In this document: in pieces, positions 18,015 to 28,858 of the stretch
Numbering within the stretch: the first letter of the stretch is position 1
How the letters are laid out: each line of letters opens with the position of its first letter
Source of the DNA: Myxococcales bacterium
GTDB lineage: Bacteria; Myxococcota_A; Polyangia; Haliangiales; Haliangiaceae
Assembly: GCA_028287135.1 (NCBI GenBank)
Contig: JAQBQE010000007.1
Span: 1 to 64,000 of the forward strand
DNA: 64,000 nucleotides
Reading direction: 5' to 3'
Translations under genes and position numbers: made by a program
Notes under the pieces: model-generated
Told to the model about the DNA's origin: nothing
Database searches by the model: none
Seen by the model: the letters and a program-made list of their open reading frames with translations, nothing else

Positions 18015-19240
18015 CGATCCGCGTCGGGATCGAGAAGCTGCGCGCGTATCCCGGCAGCCTGTCGCTCGCGATGACGGCCCTGTGCGAGGCGCGTGGTCAC
18101 GATCTCGCCGACATCCGCGACGTGATGATGATCGACGAGCGCTCGCTCAACGTGCCGTGGGAGGACCCGGTCACGATGGCGGTCAACGCCGCCGCGCCGA
18201 TGCTGACCGACCGCGACCGCGAGCAGATCGGGCTGTTGATCGTCGCGAGCGAGAGTGGCGTCGACCAGGAGAAGCCGATGAGCACCTGGGTCCAGCGCTA
18301 TCTCGGGCTGCCGTCGCGGGTGCGCAACATCGAGGTCAAGCACGCGTGCTACGGCGCGACGGCCGCGCTCCAGCTCGCAGCGAGCTGGGTCGCCTCCGGT
18401 GTTGCACCCGGCGAGAAGGCACTGATCATCAATACCGACGAGAGCCGGATGCACCTCGGCAAGCCGTGGGAGTTCGTCATGGGCGCCGCGGCGGTCGCGG
18501 TGCTCGTGTCGGCGACGCCGCAGGTGCTCGAGCTCGAGCTCGGTGCGACCGGCGTGTTCACCCACGAGGTCTCGGATCTGACCCGCCCGACGTCGCGGGT
18601 CGAGACCGGCAACAGCGAGACCAGCCTGCTGTCCTATCTCGAGGCGCTCGACGGCGCCTACGACGATTACGTGCGCCGGCGACCGGAGGCGAACGAGCCG
18701 GGATACTTCGCGCGCAGCATCTATCACCTGCCGTTCGGCGGGATGGGCCTCGTCGCGCACCGCGCGGTGCTCCGCCGGTCGGGCGCGTTCACCCGGCAGG
18801 CCGCGCTCGCCGACTTCACGACCAAGACCCTGCCGTCCCTCGCGTACGTGCGGCGGATGGGCGGCACCTACGGCTCGAGCACGTTCCTCGCGCTGATGTC
18901 GCTGATCGACCACGATCCAGCGCTCCGCGCCGGCGACCGGATCGGCATGTTCTCCTACGGCTCGGGCTCGTGTGCGGAGCTGTGGAGCGGCCGGCTCTGC
19001 GCCGAGGCGCGCGATGTGGTGCGCGCCGCCGAGCTCCCCGCGCTCCTCGATGCCCGCCGACCTGTCTCGGTACCGGAGTACGAGGCGGTCGAGACCGCGC
19101 GCACCGATGCCGTCGACCAGGGTGAGCTCACCACCGATCGCCGCGCCCTCGGTGACTGGTACGAGCGCTTCTACGCGGGCCAGAAGCGGCTCGTGTTCGA
19201 CGGCGTGCACGAGTTCTACCGCCGCTACGAGTGGAGCTGA
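18011..19240 (+). CDS. HMG-CoA synthase-like enzyme (HCS, beta-branching type)
   Basis: A 409-residue HMG-CoA synthase-family protein. The catalytic triad is E81 (VASESG), C113 (HACYGATAAL) and H239 (YHLPFGG), almost the same positions as in bacterial MvaS. It adds an acetyl unit to a beta-ketoacyl thioester, giving an HMG-type intermediate. Set between a ketoreductase and two ECH-type genes with a carrier protein downstream, it fits the HCS of beta-branching cassettes (as in myxovirescin, curacin, bacillaene) better than a mevalonate enzyme. GTG start in a GTGA overlap; the stop overlaps the next ATG by one base. Confidence 0.88.
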   Translation: MTIRVGIEKLRAYPGSLSLAMTALCEARGHDLADIRDVMMIDERSLNVPWEDPVTMAVNAAAPMLTDRDREQIGLLIVASESGVDQEKPMSTWVQRYLGLPSRVRNIEVKHACYGATAALQLAASWVASGVAPGEKALIINTDESRMHLGKPWEFVMGAAAVAVLVSATPQVLELELGATGVFTHEVSDLTRPTSRVETGNSETSLLSYLEALDGAYDDYVRRRPEANEPGYFARSIYHLPFGGMGLVAHRAVLRRSGAFTRQAALADFTTKTLPSLAYVRRMGGTYGSSTFLALMSLIDHDPALRAGDRIGMFSYGSGSCAELWSGRLCAEARDVVRAAELPALLDARRPVSVPEYEAVETARTDAVDQGELTTDRRALGDWYERFYAGQKRLVFDGVHEFYRRYEWS

Positions 19241-19932
19241 TGGCGAGCCCGACCGTGATCCCGATCGGCACCCGGCTCGACGAGGCCACCGTGTGTACGA
19301 TCGCCAGGGGCCTCGCCGCGGGAACGACCGCGAGCGTGATCGTGATCGAGGGCGAGCCCGAGCGGTTCTGCCTCGGCATGGACTTCGCGCAGGCGATCGC
19401 CGGACAACCCGCACAGCTCGAGCCGTTCGCGCGGTTGATCGGTTCGCTGCTCCGCTCGCCACGACCGACGCTGGCGGTGATCGACGGTCCCACCCTCGGT
19501 GGTGGCCTCGGGGTCGCGGCCGCGTGCGACTTCGTGCTCGCGACGGAGCGCGCGACGTTCGGGCTTCCCGAGGGGCTGTATGGCCTCGCACCGGCGATCA
19601 TTCGCCCGGCGCTGCTGACCCGGCTGTCCCCGCAGCAGCTGCGGCTGCTCGTGATGACGTGCCACTCGCGTTCGGCCTCCCAGGCCGCTGCGCTCGGGCT
19701 CGTGGACGAGGTCGTCGCGGTCGGTGATCTCGAGCGAGCGCGCCGCAGCGCGATCCGCCGGCTCGCCCGCGTGCGCACCGAGACCGTCGTTGCCTGCCGC
19801 CGGCTCGAACATGGCGAGCTCGACCACCAGCTGAACGCCGGCGTGACCGAGACGGCAGCCGCACTCGCGACCGAGACGGTGGTCGAGGCGCTCCGGGCGT
19901 TCACCGCCGAGGAGCAGCTGCCATGGGTTTGA
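19240..19932 (+). CDS. Enoyl-CoA hydratase family, ECH1-type dehydratase
   Basis: A 230-residue crotonase-fold protein. FCLGMDF at 43-49 and GPTLGGGLGVAAACDF at 83-98 supply the two oxyanion-hole loops. The segment TFGLPEGLYGLAPA resembles PksH/CurE-type ECH1 enzymes, which dehydrate the HMG-ACP intermediate to 3-methylglutaconyl-ACP. It follows the HCS gene directly and precedes the ECH2-type gene, the usual cassette order. ATG 19240 is preferred over GTG 19231 because it forms a TGATG junction. Confidence 0.82.
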   Translation: MASPTVIPIGTRLDEATVCTIARGLAAGTTASVIVIEGEPERFCLGMDFAQAIAGQPAQLEPFARLIGSLLRSPRPTLAVIDGPTLGGGLGVAAACDFVLATERATFGLPEGLYGLAPAIIRPALLTRLSPQQLRLLVMTCHSRSASQAAALGLVDEVVAVGDLERARRSAIRRLARVRTETVVACRRLEHGELDHQLNAGVTETAAALATETVVEALRAFTAEEQLPWV

Positions 19933-20672
19933 CGGATCGCCCCGGGCTGCTCCGTGCGCAGCTCGACGACGGGGTCGCCCTCCTGACGATGGATGACCCG
20001 ACGGATCACAACGCGCTGTCGCACGCGATGGTGAACGCGCTCGGCGATGCGTTCTCGGCGATCGCGCGGGCCGACGACATCGGTGCCGTCGTGCTCGCGG
20101 GCTCATCCGAGATGTTCTCGAGCGGGGCGAGCCGTGGGGTGATCGACGATCTCACGTCGGGGCGGCGCGATTCCTCGGAGCTGCTGTTGCCGCGCTTGCT
20201 GCTCGACTGCCCGGTTCCCTGCCTCGCCGCGATGGCGGGTCATGCGGTGGGCGGCGGGCTCGCGCTCGGCCTCGCCGCGGACTTCGTGCTGCTCGGGCTC
20301 GAGAGCCGGTATTGCCTCAACTTCGTCGACCTCGGCTTCACGCCGGGCATGGGGACGACGCGGCTCCTCGAGCACGTGCTGTCGCCCGCGATCGCCCACG
20401 AGCTGCTGTTCTCGGGCGAAGCGCGCCTCGGTCGCGACTTCGTCGGCAAGAGCGGCATCAACTACATCCTCCCGCGCGCCGAGGTGATGCCGAAGGCACT
20501 CGACCTGGCGGCCCGGATCGCCGAGAAGCCGCGCGCGGTGCTGACCGCGCTCAAGCGGACGCTGTCGATCCGTCGCCGCGAGGCCTTTGAATCCGCGCGC
20601 ACCCTCGAAACCCTGATGCACACGATCTCGTTCGCCCGATGGAACCAGCAGGCACGAAAGCAGGAGTCATGA
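19923..20672 (+). CDS. Enoyl-CoA hydratase family, ECH2-type decarboxylase
   Basis: A 249-residue crotonase-fold protein. FSSGAS at 65-70, AGHAVGGGLALGLAADFVLL around 105-124 and NFVDLGFTPGMGTT at 133-146 are close to the pattern I know from PksI/CurF ECH2 enzymes. These decarboxylate 3-methylglutaconyl-ACP to the beta-methyl enoyl-ACP. Sequence differences from the neighbouring ECH1 are large, so they are functionally distinct paralogues. It overlaps ECH1 by ten bases and the ACP gene by four (ATGA). Confidence 0.84.
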   Translation: MGLTDRPGLLRAQLDDGVALLTMDDPTDHNALSHAMVNALGDAFSAIARADDIGAVVLAGSSEMFSSGASRGVIDDLTSGRRDSSELLLPRLLLDCPVPCLAAMAGHAVGGGLALGLAADFVLLGLESRYCLNFVDLGFTPGMGTTRLLEHVLSPAIAHELLFSGEARLGRDFVGKSGINYILPRAEVMPKALDLAARIAEKPRAVLTALKRTLSIRRREAFESARTLETLMHTISFARWNQQARKQES

Positions 20673-20947
20673 GCAAGGAACACGTCTTTTCGGTCGTGAA
20701 GAAGCACCTGATGCAGACCGTCGATGGTCTCTCTGAGTCCCAGATCACTCTCGACAAGTCGATGAAGGACCTCGGTGCGAACTCGCTCGATATCGTCGAG
20801 ATCGTCTCGGTCTCGATGCGCGAGCTCAAGGTCAAGGTCCCGCGCTCCGAGCTCTCGAAGCTCGCGGACATCGGCGGCCTCGTCGACCTGCTGCATCTGA
20901 TCTCGACGCAGGCGGTGCCGGCCTCCGGTGACGCCAAGCCCACGTGA
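20669..20947 (+). CDS. Acyl carrier protein
   Basis: A 92-residue carrier protein. DLGANSLDIVEIV at 34-46 is the phosphopantetheine attachment site with S39 as acceptor. It would hold the growing chain or the acetyl/malonyl donor for the HCS. It is the only carrier in the operon, whereas beta-branching normally uses a donor and an acceptor ACP. Either it does both jobs or the other partner is the housekeeping ACP. ATG 20669 (ATGA overlap) is chosen over the earlier in-frame ATG inside ECH2. Confidence 0.9.
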   Translation: MSKEHVFSVVKKHLMQTVDGLSESQITLDKSMKDLGANSLDIVEIVSVSMRELKVKVPRSELSKLADIGGLVDLLHLISTQAVPASGDAKPT

Positions 20948-21585
20948 GCCCAGCTCTCGAACCAGGACAGATCCGCCTCGTCTGCGCGCGGATCGATGAC
21001 GTCGTTCGCGGTGCGCTCGTCCTCGACGCCGGTGAACGTGCGCGGGCGGCCGCGATCACGCGTGCCGACGATGCGCGGGCCTTCGTGGCCGCGCGCACGG
21101 TGCTGCGGCGCCTGCTCGGTCACGAGCTCGCGTGCGATGGGGAGTCGATCGAGATCGTCGAGACGGCGTCGGGGAAACCTCGGCTCGCGGGAGTCGGTGA
21201 TCTCGAATTCAACGTGTCCCATGGCGGCGAGCTCGTGGTCGTCGCGCTGGCGCGCGGGCGAGCCGTGGGCGTCGACGTCGAGCCGATGATCGCGAGCCGG
21301 CGTCGGATCGATGACATCTCGGAGCTCTCGCTCGGGCCTCGCGCGCTCGAGCACCTGCGCAGCGTGCCCGCGTCCGAGCGTGGCGCGATGTTCACGCGGT
21401 GGTGGGTGCGTTGCGAGGCGGTGTGCAAGGCAACCGGCGTGGGTCTGATCGTCCCGCTCGAGGACGATGTGCCAGACGGCATCCACGTCGAGGAAATCAG
21501 CGTCGGTCCAGGTCACGCAGCGGCGGTGGCCTGGAGTGGTGGCGCGGCGACGATCGAGATCGAGGACCAAGGAGCCGGATCATGA
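20944..21585 (+). CDS. 4'-phosphopantetheinyl transferase (Sfp-like)
   Basis: A 213-residue protein with GVDVE, the Mg-binding motif of phosphopantetheinyl transferases, and WWVRCEAVCKATG, a variant of the WxxKEAxxK motif with Cys in the first Lys position. LEFNVSHGGELVVVAL is also typical. It should convert the adjacent apo-ACP to holo-ACP using CoA. A dedicated transferase implies that the pathway is not served by the fatty-acid AcpS alone. GTG start and ATGA stop overlaps link it to the ACP and the oxoamine synthase. Confidence 0.85.
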   Translation: MSPALEPGQIRLVCARIDDVVRGALVLDAGERARAAAITRADDARAFVAARTVLRRLLGHELACDGESIEIVETASGKPRLAGVGDLEFNVSHGGELVVVALARGRAVGVDVEPMIASRRRIDDISELSLGPRALEHLRSVPASERGAMFTRWWVRCEAVCKATGVGLIVPLEDDVPDGIHVEEISVGPGHAAAVAWSGGAATIEIEDQGAGS

Positions 21586-22871
21586 AACCGCGGCCTGAGT
21601 ACTACGACTACACGTACGACATGTTCATCGCCAGCATCGATGGCGAGCAGTCCGAGGCGTCTCGCTTCTCGGACTGGATCGACGCCGCCGAGCGCGATGG
21701 CGTCTATGCGTTCGAGGCACCGCGCCTCGAAGGGCAGAAGACGATGGTCCACGCGCGCCGCAACGATGGCACGCCGCTCCATCTCCTCAACTTCTCCTCG
21801 TACAACTACCTCGGCTACGGCATGCACCGCGAGGTGATCGACGCTGCCAAGGCCGCGCTCGATCAGTACGGGCTCGGTGCCTGTAGCTCGCCGGTCCAGG
21901 CCGGCACGAACGAGCTGCACAAGGCGCTCGAGCAGCAGCTGATCGAGTTCGTCGGGCTGCCGGGTCGTGGCGTCTCGTTGTTCTCGTCGGGGTACGCGGT
22001 CAATACCGGCACGATCTCCGCGCTGATGAAGCGCCGGCACCACATCGTGATCGACAAGTCGGCGCACATGTCGATCCTCGAGGGCGCGCAGCTCGCGCGA
22101 TCCAAGGTCCACTACTTCGAGCACAACGACGCGGACCACCTGAAGAAGATCCTCGAGGAGATCGCACCGACCGCGTCGCGGATCCTGGTGTGCACCGAGG
22201 GCGTGTTCAGCGCCGACGGTGACTATGGCGCTCTCGACAAGATCGTCCCGCTCGCGAAGTCGTATGGCGCGCAGGTGCTCGTCGACGAGGCGCACTCGTT
22301 TGGACTGTGCGGCAAGCAGGGTCGCGGTGTCGCCGAGGAGCTCGGCGTCCTCGATCAGGTCGACTACCTGGTCGTGACGTTCTCGAAGGCGCTCGGTGGG
22401 ATCGGCGGTGCCGTGATCACGCGCCACGAGATCGCCCGCTACATCAACTGGTACGCGCGCTGCCGGATGTTCTCGTGCGCTCTCGATCCGGCGGTCACCG
22501 CAGGCGTCACGAAGGCGCTGGAGCTCGCCGGTGGCAGCGATGGCGCGGCTCGGCGCACCCGGCTCCAGCACAACGCCGCCGTCTTGCGCGGTGCGCTCGA
22601 GGGCCACGTGAACACGGGACGGAGCCGGAGCTGGATCGTCCCGGTTATCTACGGCCCCGAGAATCTGAGCATCCCGCTCGCCGACTGGCTGCAGCGCCAC
22701 GGCCTCGACGGCAGCGTGATGTCGTTCCCTGCGGTGCCCGTCAACGAGGCCCGGATCCGTCTGTTCGTCACGTCGGAGCACGACGAGACGCAGCTGCAGC
22801 AGTGCGCGGACATCGTGCGCGGTGCCGCGGTCGAGCTCGAGTTCACGATCACCAAGAAAGGCACACCATGA
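21582..22871 (+). CDS. Alpha-oxoamine synthase (AONS/BioF-like, PLP-dependent)
   Basis: A 429-residue fold-type I PLP enzyme. Cofactor-binding D235 is in DEAHSFG and Schiff-base K269 in FSKALGGIGG. GSSG-type binding residues appear in ACSSPVQAGTNELH. Family members condense an amino acid with an acyl thioester, losing CO2, to give an alpha-aminoketone (BioF, KBL, serine palmitoyltransferase, CqsA). A biotin role is unlikely because no bio genes are present. In this operon it probably releases the ACP-bound chain. The N-terminal about 50 residues are longer than in BioF and could contact the ACP. Confidence 0.88.
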   Translation: MKPRPEYYDYTYDMFIASIDGEQSEASRFSDWIDAAERDGVYAFEAPRLEGQKTMVHARRNDGTPLHLLNFSSYNYLGYGMHREVIDAAKAALDQYGLGACSSPVQAGTNELHKALEQQLIEFVGLPGRGVSLFSSGYAVNTGTISALMKRRHHIVIDKSAHMSILEGAQLARSKVHYFEHNDADHLKKILEEIAPTASRILVCTEGVFSADGDYGALDKIVPLAKSYGAQVLVDEAHSFGLCGKQGRGVAEELGVLDQVDYLVVTFSKALGGIGGAVITRHEIARYINWYARCRMFSCALDPAVTAGVTKALELAGGSDGAARRTRLQHNAAVLRGALEGHVNTGRSRSWIVPVIYGPENLSIPLADWLQRHGLDGSVMSFPAVPVNEARIRLFVTSEHDETQLQQCADIVRGAAVELEFTITKKGTP

Positions 22872-23611
22872 CGACCGCGCTGGATCACGTTGGCAAAGCA
22901 AAGCTCACCCTCAGCTGGCGCGTTCGCAAGCAGGTGATGTTCCTGTACGAGATCGATTCCGATGCGATCGCGGCCCACGTGCCGCCCTCGCTCGAGGCGA
23001 TGGAGGTCCGTCCCGGCGTGTCGCTGATCGCGATCGAGTGTCTGCACTACTACAGCGATCACTTCCGCGAGGGCTATCGCGAGTTTCTCGAGATGGTGCT
23101 CACCGTCGCCGTGCAGCCTGATCTGTCGATCGACATGCCGGTGCCGCGGTTCTGCATGCACGCGATCAGCGTCATCTCGGACTCCCCGGAGTTCGTCGAG
23201 CAGGAGGGCCACTTGCTGTACACGCCCACCGAGCTGGTCCCCGGGCTCCGCATGGAATTCAGCGAGGACGGCGGCGGCGTCGACATCTACGACGGCACCA
23301 CGCCGATGGTGATGTGCCGCAACACGCACCCGAACCCGCCGTACGACCACAAGGTGCTGTGGGGCCAGTACTACACGAACACCAACGGCCTCCAGCAAGG
23401 CATCTGGCGCTGGGAAGGCCAGATGTTCGAGCACATGAAGGCCGGCGACTGGGGCTCGTTTCATCCCCATCCGGTGTTCAAGGGCATCGACCTCAGCCGG
23501 ATCCGCGGGTGCTACCGGCAGATGATGGCGAAGCCGGAGACCGTCACCGACGTCCGCTTCTATCACCTCGGGCTGGTCTCCGACCGCGCGGGCAGTCGGC
23601 GCGGCGAGTAG
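22868..23611 (+). CDS. Acetoacetate decarboxylase-like protein
   Basis: A 247-residue soluble protein, last gene of the operon. It resembles the acetoacetate-decarboxylase-like fold: the N-terminal YEIDSDAIAAHVPPSLEAME segment and the proline- and tyrosine-rich core are suggestive. I could not identify the catalytic Lys with confidence, so decarboxylase activity is unproved. It may instead act as a dehydratase or cyclase tailoring the released product. ATG 22868 overlaps the oxoamine synthase stop (ATGA). Convergent with the GAF gene next to it. Confidence 0.6.
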   Translation: MTTALDHVGKAKLTLSWRVRKQVMFLYEIDSDAIAAHVPPSLEAMEVRPGVSLIAIECLHYYSDHFREGYREFLEMVLTVAVQPDLSIDMPVPRFCMHAISVISDSPEFVEQEGHLLYTPTELVPGLRMEFSEDGGGVDIYDGTTPMVMCRNTHPNPPYDHKVLWGQYYTNTNGLQQGIWRWEGQMFEHMKAGDWGSFHPHPVFKGIDLSRIRGCYRQMMAKPETVTDVRFYHLGLVSDRAGSRRGE

Positions 23612-24190
23612 TCAGCGAAGTAGACGTTCGAACGTCGCGCTCACGCCATGTGCGAGCCCCGCGACCAGCTCGGCCTCGAGCGGCTGGAACGCGGTCGCGC
23701 GGCGGAGCGCGAGGACCGCACGCGCGGGTGCAGGTCCGATCGGGACGAGCAGTGCATTGCCGAGCAGCGCGCGGCGACCGCTGCCGGCGACCTGCGCGAC
23801 CAGCTCGGTGACGTGCTCCGAGCCGATGATGCCGGTCACCGTTCGGGCGAGGCGGCGGGGCCAGTCGAACGCGACGCACAGCGCCTCGGTCGCGCCGGTG
23901 AGGCGGGAAACCTCGCGCTGGAGCCGGAGCGCGGCACCGTCGAACGTGGTCTCCGCGGCGATCGAGACGGCGATCGCCGTCAGCTCGTGCATTGGCGGCA
24001 TCGCGGGCATCGGCTGCTTTGCAGGCAGCGGTGCGAGCGGCCGGACGGGCACGGCGGAGGTCGTGGTTCCAGAGGCGAGCACCCCCGGCCGCGCGGGAAG
24101 CGGGCGGAGAGCAGGCGGCACGGTCCAGATCAGCTCGACGGAGGTCACTGCCTCGGGACGCTGCCGCTTGATCGCGCTCGTCGTTGCCAT
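23612..24190 (-). CDS. GAF-like domain protein
   Basis: About 192 residues. The C-terminal 140 residues look like a GAF domain (helix with MHELTAIAVSIAAETTFDGA, then ALCVAFDWPRRLARTVTGI, and a final amphipathic helix). A Pro/Ala-rich linker precedes it. No output domain is present. The open frame extends to 24325, but that part is Arg-rich and GC-skewed and looks non-coding, so ATG 24190 is used. The function is probably sensing of a small ligand, but the partner is unknown. Confidence 0.55.
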   Translation of the reverse strand: MATTSAIKRQRPEAVTSVELIWTVPPALRPLPARPGVLASGTTTSAVPVRPLAPLPAKQPMPAMPPMHELTAIAVSIAAETTFDGAALRLQREVSRLTGATEALCVAFDWPRRLARTVTGIIGSEHVTELVAQVAGSGRRALLGNALLVPIGPAPARAVLALRRATAFQPLEAELVAGLAHGVSATFERLLR

Positions 24191-24484
24191 GCTCCGAAGG
24201 AGTGCGACCGGTGTGCCAGTGCGCTGACCGCGTCGATCTCCAGGCATGGCGCGATCGGCGACCGCGGTGGCGCGATCGAGCACACGAGTCGTGCACACGC
24301 TTGCACGACCCGGGCATCGGTCCACCGTCCGGGCCCAGTCCCCCTGGGTGAAGGCCGGGGAACGCGCCCCCTGGCTCCCAGGGTGACCTGCCCGGGGCGG
24401 TGCCCGGCGGGCGCCTCATTCCAACAGGCTGTGTGATGGCCGGGGGGCTTGTCCCGGCGCCGGGATCACGGAAAGGTCTGGACG
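24191..24484. other. GC-rich intergenic leader without a gene
   Basis: This 294-base gap lies between the GAF gene and the LVIVD lipoprotein. It is very GC-rich, with several self-complementary runs, for example CCCTGGG near 24343 and CCCAGGG near 24378. These could fold in the 5' leader of the lipoprotein gene. GGAAAGG near 24470-24476 is the likely ribosome-binding site. No open frame in it looks coding and I recognise no riboswitch. Confidence 0.35.
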
Positions 24485-25977
24485 ATGTGGAAGTTGCTCG
24501 GAATCGCAGGGTTTGCCGTGGCCGCCGGTGCCTGCGGAGACAACATCGAGGTCCCGCCGGATGCCCAGGTCGTCCCGCTGGTCAGCCCGCGCTGTGACGA
24601 GGTCCCGGCGCCGGCCTCGCTGTTTGCGACCGCCGCCGACTTCGGTCCGATCACTCCCGGGACGCTCGCGGGCTGGGACCCGGACGGCCGGTGGTTTCTG
24701 ACCGGCGTCCGCGTCGGCGGCGTCTCGAGCTTTCACTTCGAGCGCCGCGGCGACGGCGTGATCGTCGACCGGATCGCGGAGCTTCCCGGGACGATCGACG
24801 ACGACGCGCTGTTCCACCGGCTCCAGTTCGACACCCCGGATGGACCGCTCGTGCTGGCGCGACGTGTCTCCGATCGCCAGCCCGACGGCAGCCTGCGGGC
24901 CGATCGCGCGGTCTGCGAAGGCGCCACCTGCCGCGTGTGCACTGCGCAGCTCGTGCGCGCGACGCGCAACGAGGGCGAGAGCGAGAGCCACAACCTGACG
25001 CTGGTCGGCGAGCTGCTCGGTTCGACCTGGAACGACGGATTCACGTTCAACGTTCGCGTGCTCGGCACGCTCGCGTATCTGATCCGCGAGGACGGCCTTC
25101 ACATCATCGAGACCGCGGATCCCGCGCATCCCGTCGAGGTCGGATCCTGGCGGCGGACCGGCGATGGCTACAGCAACGACGTCAAGCTCGTCGAGGCCAA
25201 CGGCAAGCGCTACGCGCTGATCGCGGACTATCCGACCGACATCGTCGACGTCACCGACCCGACGATGCCGCGCCTGGTCGCGCAGATCCCGGTCGAGGCA
25301 CACACGCTGTTCACCGAGACCCGCGGCGGCAAGCACTACGCGTACTTCGGTGCGTACGACGCCACGACCCCGGTCTATGACGTCACCAATCCCGAGGCAC
25401 CGGTGCGCGTCGGCAAGTTCACCACGCCGGCATCGATCGTCCACGACCTGATGATCGACAACGGCATCGCGTACCTCAACGCGTGGGAAGAGGGGCTCTA
25501 CGTCGTCGACTTCACGACGCCGGCCACGCCGGTCGAGATCGGTCGCTGGCAGAACACCACCGCGGAGTCGAGCCACTCGAGCTGGGCGACCGTCGCAGGT
25601 GGCCGCAAGGTCGCGCTCCATGGTGGCGAGAACTACGGCGCGCATCTCGACATCGTCGATGCCGATCCCGCGTCGGCGACGTTCATGACGCCGATCGGCA
25701 GCTACAAGACGCGCGATCACGTCTCGATCCACAACGTGATGGCGTTCGGCGATCGCGCGTACGTCGCGTACTACCAGGATGGCATCCGCGTCCTCGATCT
25801 CGCCGATCCGACGCGGCCGACCCAGCTCGGCTACTACAACAGCTGGGATCCGCAGGGGGCGGCGTCGGGCAGCGGCTTCTTCGAGGGAGCGGTCGGGCTC
25901 GACGTCGATCGCGCGCGCAAGCTGATCTTCGTCGCGGACTCGCCGCGCGGCCTGCTGATCCTGCGCGACGAGACCCC

Positions 25978-25981
<4 letters not shown>
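24485..25981 (+). CDS. LVIVD-repeat beta-propeller lipoprotein
   Basis: A 498-residue lipoprotein. The signal sequence ends in AAGAC with lipidated C17. Five LVIVD-type blades are visible, recognisable from phrases such as LHIIETADPAHPVEVGSW, IVDVTDPTMPRLV, VYDVTNPEAPVRVGKF, LYVVDFTTPATPVEIGRW and VLDLADPTRPTQLGYY. These propellers occur on cell-surface and choice-of-anchor proteins of unknown function. The start MWKLLGIAG gives a complete signal peptide. Converges with the Hsp70 gene, sharing four bases at the stops. Confidence 0.83.
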
Positions 25982-28818
<2,837 letters not shown>

Positions 28819-28858
28819 TGAGTTGCGTTCCTACCGCATCCGGAGGGTAGGTGCATCC

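Noticed and set aside
18011-19240. Reading the HMG-CoA-synthase-like gene as a mevalonate-pathway gene.
   Set aside because: No mevalonate kinase or HMG-CoA reductase genes nearby, while ECH1, ECH2 and ACP genes follow directly; still an open alternative.
21582-22871. Biotin synthesis function for the AONS.
   Set aside because: No bioA, bioB, bioC or bioD neighbours; it sits in an ACP-dependent operon.
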